Of a stretch of DNA of 64,000 bases, positions 46,430-58,800 are shown piece after piece. This stretch comes from Tenebrio molitor (Eukaryota; Arthropoda; Insecta; Coleoptera; Tenebrionidae), in assembly GCF_963966145.1 (NCBI RefSeq), contig NC_091049.1, positions 26,908,001 to 26,972,000 of the forward strand, written 5' to 3'. The notes beneath the pieces were generated by a model. That model made no database searches. It had not been told where the DNA came from and saw nothing but the letters and a program-made list of their open reading frames with translations. Made by a program: the position numbers and the translations under genes. Position 1 is the first letter of the stretch. Each line of letters begins with the position of its first letter.

Positions 46430-48980
46430 TTCATTATTAAAATTTAAAAAAATATAAAATTGTCCAAATAACAAATTAAAAAAATTGTACAATAATATTA
46501 ACATTTGTAACTGATTCTAAAGTCTTCTGATGACTTTTTTTTCACAGAAAAAAATAGACGTGGAGCAAATTATAAAAAATAATACTTTCCAGGGAATTAT
46601 CATTGCTTGGTGGAAACATTGGTAATCTAAACTGAATGTCTGTTTGTTTGTATATTTTGTATGCAAATCTACAGTTTTACTCCGATCTTGATGAAATTTT
46701 GTACACTTGATCTTCAAAACAAGAAGAAAATTACTGTCTACTTTAATTTTACAAAAACCAACCCCTACTACCATTTTCAACCCTGTTAAGAAAAAAAGAG
46801 AGTTTTTTCGAGTTGTAAATACCCTCACCTTCGCCGCTTCACCTCTATTTCATCCTCTGAGTATATCGTCACCTTCGACACCCACAAAAAACAACCCCTA
46901 TTATCATTTTTAAGCCTGTTAAGCACAAAAAAAGTTTTTTCGAGTTGGAAATCGCGTTTGCATGATATGTTCAGGTGTCATAGTTACATTTGGTTGTTTA
47001 TAAAAGTAGCAATTTCGCAAAATGTGTTTGAATGATTGTGTTTTACCGGAAGATGTCTTAAATGAAGCAGAACAAGCTTCAAATAGCTTAATACTGGAAA
47101 AATCAAAAGGCAGGTATCTGAAATCAAACGAGACAATCAAACAATAGGAAGATCTAAATAAGGTTACAACTGAAAATAAAAGTGTTATGTTGGCGTATTT
47201 TCATGAATTGGTAAATGATCATAGTGTTAGTTTCTTATCGCATTGATCTTTTTGTTTATATAGTCGGAGAAAAAAGTAGTCTACAGTAAAGTTTTAATTA
47301 TTCTTCGTAAAAAGACAAACTTCATATTGAAATTATTGCGTTTATAGCAATACATGAAAGTAGAAACATAATTTTAAAACATTCTGAAATTTGCGGGCAA
47401 AGCCGCGGGTACTCTTGTGAACTATACGATACGTCATTGTTAGAGGTGTTGGATTCTCTCATGGGCTGTGACCTTGGAAATATCTGCGCGAAGATGTCAA
47501 ATGAAAACGTCGACTACTTTACATGCAAATAGACGAGAGAGAGAGGAAACTAACGTAACGAATGGCCATGTTTTCCGGTCGGTTTGTAGCTCCTGCTTGA
47601 GACCGATGCGCAGATATGACTCATAGCCCATGAGAAAATCCAACAGCTCTACCTGATGCTCCAGCCGATATCTGCACAACACTAAACTTTACTTTATTGT
47701 CTTCAGTAATAATAATAAAGTTTCATCTTGATTTTACAAGGGGAGGGGCAAACGTGTGCAGTGACGTTATATCAAATCATTATCTCCAACAGTAATAACT
47801 AGAATATTTGAGTTATAATCGAGGTAATTCTTAATTTATCGATGAAATAATTTCGCTGCTCGTCGACATTGTTTGAGTCAGATTGTTCGATTTTTGAAGC
47901 TTAAATAAATTATCACAAATAACACAAGAGTCATTAGTTTTAATAATAGATTGTCTAATACTTTCTGTTTTTGTTACCACAATGTTTAAATCCATTTTAA
48001 AGTGAAAATGGAAATGACAGAGACAGTTCGAAGTAAGATGCGAAATAATAAGTGTTATATGAAAAAACGTATGAATGGGAAAAATTGAGAGTGGTGCGAT
48101 TATAAAAAATATAACTCATTTGTGTCAATATTGACTCGCAGTGAATAAAAATGCGTGCCACTTGACAGACATGTTTTTCGCTGTTGCTCTTTGAACTTCT
48201 CTTCGATCAAACATTTCGCAACATTCTTTGGAAATAATAATCATTTGCTAATATTTTGATACTAAAAATACGAGTAAATTCAACTTGCAAACCACAAAAC
48301 AATCAAAAATTAATTGGAAACACAATACGTCTGTCGATACGCATTTTCGAGAGAGCTCTAAAAGAAGAAGTGACACAACATGTTTTGGGTTTCGACGAAA
48401 CAAGGAATTTTGAGGATATAGCATTTTATAAAAAATTATGTGTTCTTCAGAAGATGGGTTTGCTTGTTTTAAATTTTAAATGTTTTCCAGTAGAATAAAA
48501 TCTGGGAAACTGATGAGCCCCGGAAATCACCGTCGCCGGAATTTACATTTAGATGTAAACCTTGACCATCGAAGCAATATGCACTCCGCATATGGTAATT
48601 TCAGTGCAATAGTTAAAACATCTGGACAACTGTCACGAAAAGCATCAAGGTTGACGTAATGTGAATTGTGTATTATCATATAAATTAGATTCAGTTGCAA
48701 ATAAATAGTTTTATTGATGGAATTGTATTGGCGACAGGTATAGATAATTAGCTTTCATTGTTGATCATAAAACACTTAATTGCAAAAGGACAAAAATACA
48801 GTACTCAATTGAATGCACCTTTTAAAAAATGTCTTCGTTAGTTTTATAACGTTGAGCTTTCACTATTGTACAGTGCACCGACATTGTAACTGTCACATCG
48901 CAACAACAAATAATATCCATTAAAGTCAATTACACTACACAATTTTGGTGTGTCAGTTCGTGTACTTGTTTGTAAAAATC
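46430..48980. other. Intergenic DNA with one large fold-back
   Basis: No gene recognised. Bases 47447-47645 form an inverted repeat: TGTTGGATTCTCTCATGGGC on the left and GCCCATGAGAAAATCCAACA on the right, with ATATCTGCGC also paired. Remaining sequence is AT-rich and featureless. Confidence 0.5.
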
Positions 48981-48981
48981 G

Positions 48982-49058
48982 TAGATTATATCATTAAGAG
49001 TAGAAGTGAGTCTTTTGTGCTAAGCCCGGAGGCAACTGGGTGAAGCACAAAAAGACTC
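48982..49058. repeat. Fold-back repeat, second copy
   Basis: Same family as 28911-29030: TTAAGAGTAGAAGTGAGTC...TTGTGCTAAGCCC opposed by AAGCACAAAAAGACTC. Confidence 0.55.
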
Positions 49059-49067
49059 TGAATGTTA

Positions 49068-49310
49068 TACAGGGTGTCTCAAAATTCGCGAATTCCGAAT
49101 TTAGAGCGTTGTAGGGGATCACTTCAGTGGTCCATATATGGAAATAAAAAAAAATCGGGACTCCCTCCACAAAGATACATTCGTCTGAAGGTGTATTCTT
49201 TGGACTGCGTTTTCTTCAAATATAGGCTGAAAAGTTCAGTGTTTATTTTTATTTATGATGTAGATGATTGTGGAAAATAATTCGGAACGCGAATTTTGAG
49301 ACACCCTGTA
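49068..49310. mobile_element. 239-bp ACAGGGTG-type MITE
   Basis: Element 49070-49308, TA on both sides. Ends are CAGGGTGTCTCAAAATTCGC and GCGAATTTTGAGACACCCTG. The middle is not paired. Confidence 0.85.
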
Positions 49311-49925
49311 TATTATTTTATCTGTTTATTAGCTGATTCCAAAAAAAAATCGGACATGAACTCATTTATTTATTCAAACTGACAATAACTCTTTTTAATA
49401 TAATTAGTGTAAAGTTTACTTTTTAAGGTTAAACGGCCATCTTGTTATTTTTGATTTTGACATCTGTCAACCGTGCACATGGGCGACTCGTGTGACACCA
49501 CACTTCTTTTGGAATTAATGCAACTGGGCACTCCTCTGGACTGTAGGATTAACTTGTCAGTTAAATTAACTTCCTTTTCTTATTTTTTAAAATCTCATAC
49601 TTTTATTGTCTTCTTTCTCCTAGATTGTTCTTTTTTCCCCCGTTGGTGATTTCAATAATTCTTTTTCTTCTACTCCGAAGCACCTACGGCACTGTGTCTT
49701 ATTTTCCGCCGCCACTGGTCAACGCCATCTTATCTCTTGGGTTTTTCTGGTGTGAACAACTAAAAAGCTATTACCGTAATGTGAATTATATTTATTCGTA
49801 TTTTTCCGTTTATCTATGTCCTAGTACTTCATTTCCTTTTGTATTTTACGTATTTGATTTTGCTACACTGAAAAAACGTTCAGCTAAAATTTCGTTGTGA
49901 AAATTAATCAAAAACAAAACGTCTT

Positions 49926-50320
49926 AGCGGTACCATTTTATTCTGAACGGTAATCCCCGAGTAAACAATAAAATCAATAAGCATAGCTTCAAGTCCAAGG
50001 TTTGCTTTGCAGAATCTTCAAAATAAATCCAAACAGGGTACGCCATAGAAACGAACCAGACCGTGAAATAAATAGAAATCAAAATTGTGTGCTTGTGGTG
50101 CTGAACAGGTACCACCTGCAAGACCAACACAATGGACTTGACTCCTTTAGACAAGTAATAATTGACTAATGACCATAATTCATTAGCAACTGTCGTCACC
50201 CATGATCACGTTACAAGAACAAAATGATAGTACTTGAAGACGGTGCCAGCGAGATTCCCCACAAGGTAACTAGGTACGAGGTGAATACAAATGCTGACAC
50301 CACTCGACCAGAAACGGCAA
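49926..50320 (-). CDS. Possible small membrane-protein gene (tentative)
   Basis: Two minus-strand stretches join in frame. The first, about 50320-50230, reads FWSSGVSICIHL, then GNLAGTVFKYYHFVL before a donor GTAACG. The second starts after acceptor GGTCTTGCAG at about 50113 and reads VVPVQHHKHTILIS, a hydrophobic span, YFEDSAKQTLDLKL, a second hydrophobic span and FRIKWYR with a stop near 49926. I do not recognise the family. The plausible splice pair and two or three hydrophobic segments are the only support; no start codon or upstream exon was established. Confidence 0.25.
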
Positions 50321-50329
50321 TTGGAACGT

Positions 50330-53113
50330 TCTAGTGAATTTACTGACCTCTATCCGACGATCCGGATTCAGTTTTTATTCGTATCTTGGTGCGTGATGAT
50401 TATGGTGAGGAATTTCAATTGGAACTGATGCAATCGACAAAAAGAGTGAAAGTCAATGGAAAAATAATTATTTCATCAGGGGACTAGGTAAAGGTGCGCA
50501 GCGGATGCTCAGGGAAGGCTGGGAAATGGTACCTTCGAGGGTCGATGTGGAATGCGAAGAAAGGTTATGTGTCATATCATGGTGTATCACCAGTGGCCAC
50601 GAAGAAGTAGTACAGGTAGTACCGAGTCATGCTGGGGATGGAAAAAGGAGTACTCTTTCCGGTACTGCCGGAAGTATTGAACACAGTTTAATTAATTAGT
50701 TGGGCATATTTGAACTCTATTATGTCTCATCTGTCTTTTAATTAAGACCAGGATAGTTATAACAAGCGATTATCAAAATTGATATGCGTACCACAACGCT
50801 ATCAGAAATAGGATGCTCCCGAGTGATAGATTCAAACATGTAACATCAAACCACTTGTTAGAAATTTGTCAATGAACTTAACCCAGCTTCCGTTGTCAGT
50901 TTCTGCTAATTAGATTGTCCCTCGGAGGCTGATGGATGCGATAATAGCGGAATATGTTTCACAGTGTAAACAGATATCTGGACTGTGTTCCTTATTGTGA
51001 AAAAATAATTTACTAACCAAGAACATGCAAATGCAGTAACAAATATTAAACAATGTTGTGTACGTAAACGAATTAGTCATCCATCTCGAGTTAAAGAGTA
51101 AGAATAATATTGTTTTAAGGTGCAATGTTTTGATGACCCAGTTTGACCGGACACTCTTCGCATTACAAAACGTTTTAAATAAGTGACCAAAAAAGGTTGA
51201 GACTTTTTTCGTATGTTGGCAGTGCAAATGTTGGTCATTGTGATGACAATTGCGTGTTTGACAATAGACGCAGAGGCTTACAAGGGGGCGCGAAAAACTT
51301 CCAGTTACTTTGCTCACTAGTGAGAAAATATTTTTTCCTCACTAGTGCTTCAATTGCTTTCTTTGTTCACTATTTTCAGTGAGCAAAGACCCACTGAAAT
51401 TCAATGATCATGGAAAAAGGTATTTTTTATTCTTTCTGTCAGTATCAATTTTATAACAATTTAAAAACAATTGAAAATATGTGACTTTCTCCATAAACTA
51501 TTATTCTTTCTTCGTAACCGGCAAGAGCTAATTAAATTGGTTTTTCTCCACGACTATTAAAGAATTAATACATTCTTGTTGCATATTCAATGAAAGAATT
51601 ATATCAATTCCACGCCCCGTGATAGTTAGGCACAATTTTAATTGTCAAATATTAAAGATTAAATTAAATTCAATTTTCAAAGATTGTTTCTTCTTGGTAT
51701 GGTCGTGGAGAAGGTTTAGTCTTCAACTCGTGTATAATGGCTATTGTTCACTCGGATGATTCCACCACTCGCCTACGGCTCGTGTTGGAATTTTCATCCT
51801 CTTGAATAATTGCCATCCCATCATTATACGCTCATTGAAGAATGTGCTATTCCATAATTATACAGCTCGACGAATGACTGAAAAATGTATTTTTATTTAT
51901 TCTGTAAGTTCTTATTTTATAATAACTGAGAACCAATTGAAATCTCGAACAAAATGCACCTTGGTACCATTTACGAAGTAGTTTTTATTTATTTTTTCAT
52001 TTTTATTACTCATTGTATCACTTGAAATGTATTCAGATTATGTGTCCCAAATTTGGTAGTAAAGCGACGTTTTCGCTTTGCCCCAGCGGCGAATTTCCGA
52101 AAGCGCCACCTCCACAAATAAAAATTCCGGTCGAACCGCAACGACGTCAACTTCGACATCACATTGTAGTCTGCAACATTGTTTAAAAAGTGAAAGGCTG
52201 CGAGACCATCGCCATTCAGTCGACCCGCTCGCCTCAAGACGTTCCGTCGCGCTCCAAAAGTGAAACGCTTTGTCGACAAGTGTCCCCTCAGTGTGTCACC
52301 GCTCCAGTTCTCAAATGCCAGATCCCAGCAGCGCATCATGCCAACATCCCCACACTGAAGCCCTATAGCCCACGATACAGGGTGAGTGCGAAACGCGACC
52401 TCCGCGCCAAACGCGGCCGCCAAAGAGTGGGGGCGGGTGCAACGGACGTCGAAAATTTCATTGTTTTCCCAATTGCGTAACGTTTAGCTGGAAATCATTT
52501 GAAATTCAATATCGACGCTTTATGTAATTCCATCTCATCCCAGTCGTCTGTGAGTGATAATTATTGTTATGCGAATGTCGATTTGTAATTTATTGGTTTG
52601 TTATTCAAGAGGCGTCTTCTGCATCCGGCTGCGTTTTTTCTGCGGATAATTCGCACGGACAACAGGTGAGAATTCGATTAATTGGGAACGAAACAAGCAA
52701 ACGACGCAGGCGGCCGCGACATCGAGCGGCGCTCACGCGAACATCTCGAAGAGAACTGTCACCAATGTCAAATTTACTACGAATTTCGAACTTATCTGCA
52801 TAATGCGGCGCGAAATATGCTATCAACGTCGGCTCACATGTCTTGGAAAAGTTTGTTGCATCACTCAAACGTTTTGCACGATTGTAAAAACCGCAACGTT
52901 CAAATCAAAAATGTATTTGATTTCTGGGTAAAAACGAGTCGAATTGTTTTACGGTATTGGACATCATAATTCTTCGGAAATTTACATTCTTCTGTGCATC
53001 CACGCAGTCGGAATTTCGTCTCGTAAAGTGCAATAATTGCAGGGAAATTGTGACAATCTCGATTTATTTATGTCTATGGAATATTTTGACATTTGTCACA
53101 AACGTCAAATATT
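50330..53113. other. Intergenic DNA upstream of the GH9 gene
   Basis: No gene recognised. A fold-back with CpG loop lies at about 51,725-51,835. Bases 52,060-52,480 are unusually CpG-rich for the window (GGGGGCGGG, GCGGCCGCC) and could be a promoter or an eroded coding segment; the 137-codon minus frame there has no family resemblance. Confidence 0.4.
51308..51420 (+). repeat. ~110-bp dispersed repeat, copy 2
   Basis: Close match to 16482-16592, same orientation. Confidence 0.65.
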
Positions 53114-53114
53114 T

Positions 53115-53120
53115 TATATA
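53115..53120 (+). promoter_or_regulatory. Candidate TATA box of the GH9 gene
   Basis: TATATA within TTTTATATATCAC, 160 bases before the ATG, which would leave a 5' untranslated region of about 130 bases. A nearby TTGACATTTGTCACAAACGTCAA is a small inverted motif. Confidence 0.3.
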
Positions 53121-53279
53121 TCACTCTAATTACAATCGAAATAAGCCCGAACAGACTCATCAAAGCCGAATTGATAGACAAATACTCCCCCATCAAGCTT
53201 TCGTTATCGATTGTGGTAAAAGACTTGATCAATTTGAATCAACCATTGACGTATAAATTGTAGATTGTCAAACTTCCAG

Positions 53280-55850
53280 ATGCCTAATATCAACTTCTTG
53301 GTACTACTCTTCACCGCCGCCACCAGCACGACCTGTCAGTCGATGGCACCGTTCGCCCCCGACTACCGCACCGCCCTCAAGCTGTCCCTCCTCTTCTACG
53401 AAGCGCAAAGATCCGGCCGGTTGCCTGAGTCGAACCGCGTGAGTTGGCGGCGAGACTCCGCCCTCGACGACAAGGGCCTCCACGGCGAGGACCTCAGCGG
53501 GGGCTACTACGACGCCAGCGACTTCGTCAAGTTCTCCTTCACCATGGCCTTCACCACCACGATCCTCGCCTGGGGGATGCTCTCCTTCGACGACGCCTAC
53601 GCCGAAACAGGTACATTTTCGCAGTTTTCTACCCCCACTCGCCCCGTCTCGTCCCCACATACCCAGTGATCGAATGACAGCTTTCAAGGTCAACGCGACC
53701 ACGGCCTGGATGCCGTCAAGTGGGCCACCGACTACTTCATCAAGTGCCACATCTCCCCCTTCGAGTTTTACGGCCAAGTGGGCGACTTCGCCATGGACCA
53801 CACCTTCTGGGGCCGCCCCGAAGACTTGAACATGACGAGGCCCGCCTACAAGATCGACGTGGACCATCCGGGCTCCGACCTGGCCGGGGAAGCGTCGGCG
53901 GCGCTCGCCGCCGCCAGTCTCCTCTTCAAACACAAGAACCGGACCTACTCGGAGGAGCTGCTCAAGCACGCGGTGCAGCTGTACGAGTTCGCGACTACGC
54001 ACCGGGGACTCTACCACGACGCCATTCCGGGGGCGAAGGCGTACTATGAGTAAGTGGGAGAACGGGGCGAGGACCGGGAGATTGAGATATTTGTAGGTCT
54101 TCAGGGTATGGAGATGAGTTGACTTGGGCGGCGGTGTGGTTGTACAAGGTCACCAAGGAAGTCAAGTATATAGAGCAGGCGGAGAATTTCTACTCCAAGT
54201 TCAGGATCAAGGACAGGCCCAACGAGTTCTTTTACAACAAGAAAGTGGCAGGGATTCAGGTGAGAAGACTCAACATGTCACCAGCTGAACACAATGGTTG
54301 GTGACTTGTGATGACGTCATCCAAAACGATTTATAATGGAGACAGTTAACAAACAAACCGTACGGTTTAAAACGGTAGAACAGTGTTTTACTCGATTTCT
54401 AAACTATAATCTGTCAAAAAAAGTAACCTGCCTCGTTGCTTTAACGAAAAAGAAAAAAACAACGATAATTGTAAATTTTCAAATTATATTTGAAAAACAA
54501 TGAGAAGTATTACCTTGAAAGTTAAATCCTCTGAACACACTCTGCTGTCGAGAGCTAATTAAAGACATCAGCCCATCAGCGTTCTATTTATTAATTTATT
54601 ACAAACTGCTCCAGTTTCTCCATGGTCGCCATCTTGACCAAACGTCCAATCAGTTCATCGAACTTGGAATTTGTTCCTTACAGCCAATCAAATTTGATGT
54701 TGCTTTTTAATGTTTTCCCGCCGAAATTTGAATTCAAATCTAAATATGTCGGAGTTTAGGCGTTCTAGACAATAACGAAATCTGTGAATTATTGTTACTA
54801 AGTAAGAATAAATCGCGGTTCTTCTTCTTTGGGATGTTGACGTGTTGACGATTTTCTCAACTGATTGTTACTCCTTCATTAACGATCTTTAACAATAACA
54901 ATTAAAGGTTCTTGGGAAGTATTCTACAAATTTCATTTCCATTAAATTTGCTACGAGCTTAATCTCTGTCATATTGTTTTGTCAACAGTGACAGATTGTA
55001 TCAGAAGTGGGCGTAATGTGGGAGCTTTTGAACCAACCCTTCAATATATTCCACATTATGTGAATTTATGACCCTCGGTGTTTGGTTTGCAATACCTACT
55101 CATAAATCGTTTAAAACGTTTCTGCTCGCTCAGCTGACAAAGCTATGAATCTCTAATTAACGAGCATCGATTTGTCTCCTGTATCATGTACAGACCAGTG
55201 CAATTTTCGTCTTGTAGCTCCTCCTCGCTGAGCAAACCCTCAGACTCGAGTACATCACAACCATCAAGAACTTCTGCGACTACTCAATCAACGACCAGAC
55301 CCGCACCCCTCTAGGCCTAGTCTTCATAGACAAATCCGGGACTCTCTCCCACGCCGCCAACGCCGCCTTCATCTGTCTCCAGGTATTGACCAATCACGCC
55401 ACCACTCTTCTCCTCACGCTGTTTTGCAGGCGGCCCTCAGCTTGAACATATCCGAAACTAGCTACATCAACTTTGCCAAAGAACAAATCGACTACATTTT
55501 AGGATCGAAAGGTCGGAGTTTCGTGGTGGGCTTCGGCCAAGACTACCCCAAACAGCCCCATCACTCCGCCAGGTACGAGACTTGAGTCTCTGGATGCGCT
55601 TTACTCGAATGAAATTTCCAGTTCCTGTCCAGATTTGCCAGAGCCGTGCGGGTGGAAGCAGTTCACTTGGAAAGGACCGAATCCGCAGATCTTGTACGGG
55701 GCTTTGGTCAGCGGGCCAGACCAAAACGACCACTACGAAGATGTCAGAGAGGAGTTTCTCTACAACGAGGTCACGCTGGATTACAACGCGGGGTTTCAGA
55801 GTGCGCTCGCTGGACTCATCCACTGCGAGAAGCGAAAGAGCGAGGGTTGA
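53280..55850 (+). CDS. Glycoside hydrolase family 9 endoglucanase
   Basis: Secreted endo-beta-1,4-glucanase of the animal GH9 family, expected to cut cellulose or related glucans in the gut. Six exons with consistent phases: 53280-53610, 53689-54049, 54097-54259, 55218-55382, 55430-55572, 55622-55850; 1392 bases, 463 residues, normal length with no cellulose-binding module. Residues 1-20 form a signal peptide (MPNINFLVLLFTAATSTTCQ). The catalytic carboxylates are kept: Asp78 and Asp81 in YYDASDFVKF and Glu437 in NEVTLDYNAGFQ. His384-His385 are present, but the family's following Arg is Ser386 (QPHHSAS). Near the base, the usual DAGDH is DASDF and WRGDS is WRRDS. These changes near the cleft may alter or lower activity. 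Other landmarks: SLLFYEAQRSGRLP, YGDELTWAAVWLYK, NPQILYGALVSGP. Insect GH9 genes are ancestral animal genes, not recent transfers. Confidence 0.95.
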
Positions 55851-58800
55851 AGTGTGTTAATGTGATATTGTAGGTCCGTTTGTAATATAGGTATTGTGCG
55901 TGTTTTTAATAAAATTGAAAATGAAGTTTTAGTTCTGACAGTTTTGTGACAGTTTGTGAATTTTGAAGCGCTCATGCTGTGGCAAGAATAAAGTACTTTT
56001 GCAAGAATTTGCTACCTATTTGTCATGCATGACGCATTAATTGAAACAAAAAGGTATTTAAACTGTTACAGTTAAAAAAAGCATTAATTCGTTCAATTAG
56101 AAAATACTTAAGAAGCAACAAGGTCAGTTACGTCAACATCAAATACGTTCGTATGATATTGACGCTTTGTTATGTCTGTTACGAGGAATTGCCGATTCCA
56201 CTCGTCAGTCTGCAGAGTAATAACACAAACAGTGAAAAAAGTGAGGTTAGATTTAAACAGATAATCCGTGTTGCGTTCACAATCGACTCTTCAACACCAA
56301 CTTTGAGGAGAAATTTAAATGAACACAAAACGAATGAAATTTTTGTAAAATGCTAAAACAAACAGATTAAGAGCAGAAGGAAGATGGATGAATACACAGC
56401 TGAGTGAAAGGGACAAAGACACAGACAAGCAAGAAAGAAGGGAGAGAATCAAAGCATCCAAATACACCAGGAAGCATATGTTCTTTTATTGAATACCATT
56501 CAAGTTAGAAAAAATGTTCTTTGGGATTATGTATTTGTCCTTTTTTTGGAGATTTCTCCTTTTTGCTCTGAGGAGCGAGTTCTGGGTCACTGTGGAAAAT
56601 GTTCTAAGGTTCTCCCCCGGCTTGAATACAACTGTTGACTCGCCGTTTCATATTTTGTATTGAATTTTAAAACGTCACTTTGACAATTCAGATCAAGTTG
56701 TCGACAGTGTTGCCAATCTAACTTAATAGTCATTGCCTCCTTTAATTATAAATTTAAATGATCTCACGGTACTAAGTAGGCTGATAAATTTTAGTTATTC
56801 TAGATATAAGTGGATAATAATAGAACTACTGGGTAAATGCAAATGTACATTTAAATGTTGGATGCTTTGCCATATATTGTTAGACAATTGTTAAACGAAA
56901 AACGTAAATGTTATGCAACCAAGTTTACACTCCAAGTGAAAGTACTTTATGACTGCTTTTCGTTGTGATGATCTTGGCTACTTATTTTTTTTATTTTTTT
57001 ATCATTTTGATTTCTGAAATACATAGTAGTTTATTTAACGAGTTCGTGTGTAAATTGGTCTTTTTTTGGTATGAGTGGGCCAGTTTAAAACGCGAGTGAA
57101 ACACATTTTTTTGTTCGACGAGCCCCTTCAAGGCTCCAAATCGTTTAAAATCTTTAAAATTAGCTTGACGTTTCGTTTTGACAAATTGTGACATTTATCA
57201 AAATCCGTTTACACAGGAGAAAATTCTCAAATTCTGACAGTGTCGAATAAAAAATAAAAGACGATTTGTTTAAGCATCTTAAATATAAAATTAAAAATAT
57301 CATAGGTTTGTTTTCCAAGCTGTCAAATAAAACATTTCGCAAAGAATAATATTTTATTTTACATTTTTGAAATAAACATCACCAGCCCCAACCAGTAGTT
57401 TAATTGCGTTTCCGCACAATTTTTTAGGTGTTAAAAAAGAACACGATTAGACAACCGTGTCTCATCCGGATTGTTGCGAACAGAAACTGATTATTAAAAT
57501 CTAGTTAGGACGGAGGAAATTGTCGCAGAGAAAGTTCTTTGAAGATCTAAGAACTAGTCATTGTCTGAACGAGTGGAAATAATCGAGTGGATTACGGACG
57601 TAATCCGAAAAAAATTATACAGTTGTGTGACACGTTTTGTGCTAAATACGAAATTTCTCTGAAATCGCAAAAAAAGCAAAACCTCCAAACCAAGTACTTG
57701 GAACTTGGCTTGTTCACTTTAAATTTGCGCTTTTAGTTTTGTAATTAAAATAATCTGCGGGTTAGGTACTTTTGTAAACTGCTTTTACTTTTTTAGAGAC
57801 GTAAAATTTGGCTTTGATTAAGTAAATGTTGACTTAAGTCATACAATGGTCATTGTAATTGAACTTGTTTAGAAACTACTGATAGCTATTGATACTCGTT
57901 TCACTTGACATGAGTGTGTGGGTACATGATCATCTGTACAAGTTGAATAAGAACTTGTGTGTAAATGACCTTAAGAGAGGTTGTTTGGTTTAAAGAGATT
58001 TTTCTTAAATGCCATCTTAAATCTGAGTTTAGCAACTTTGAAAAGTAACGTAAACAAAACATAAAAATTGAATAATAAATTTAATAAAACAAAAAAATAA
58101 AAATAAAATTGGAGTGTATATCTATTGCTTCGATATTTAAACCAGTTTGTGAACGTTTTGGATTCCTCACGTGATACCGAAAACATTTTAGCAATTTTTA
58201 AAATTTGTCTGTCTGAATCTTTGTTTAAATCCACTTAACTCAAAAACCAACAAATCGATTTTCCTCAAACTAAGCTTGTCAGGAAGAGAAAATCTCTGGT
58301 TGTGTTCTACACTTGGTCTCGTCACGATGTGACGTCAGGGCGCTACGCACTACCAATAAATTTGTTGCGCTGTAGCGAGTTATCCTCGCTTATTACTCTT
58401 TCAATTCTAATCTAAGTGGCGTGCTGTTGTGTTACCTCCTGACTTACACTTTTCTTCCCGGAGGAATCCTAAACGTCAAAGATGATTTTCAAATCAATTC
58501 TCACTTTAATTTCTTCATTTTTTGAATGTAAATTGTTTTAACGTCACTAGGCACCTTTGGAGGAAGTTTCAAGACAACTTTTTTAATTCAACAAGATGGT
58601 GCCCCTCTACAGCTTGGACTTGTAGTACAACAAATAATTTCAACTGCCTGTATTGTTATTTGAGGTTATCCTCATTTATTTTATTTATTTGTTTGATTTC
58701 TTTTTAAGGTTTAATCGACAATTCAATTGACCCTCAGTATGTCACAATGTCAACTCTATTTTTCTCAAAAGGTATTGTCATTGTGATGAAATAATATTTC

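Noticed and set aside
49625..49900. Plus-strand 91-codon hydrophobic frame
   Set aside because: T-rich sequence produces Phe/Leu runs by chance; no splice or family support.
52010..52423. 137-codon minus-strand frame in CpG-rich DNA
   Set aside because: High GC raises chance frame length; the product resembles nothing known. Kept only as a possible promoter region.
53304..54017. Minus-strand 237-codon frame over the GH9 gene
   Set aside because: Antisense shadow of GC-rich coding exons 1-2; it runs across the intron without any family resemblance.
53280..55850. Horizontal transfer of the cellulase
   Set aside because: The gene has six typical insect introns and animal GH9 features; an ancestral animal gene is the simpler reading.
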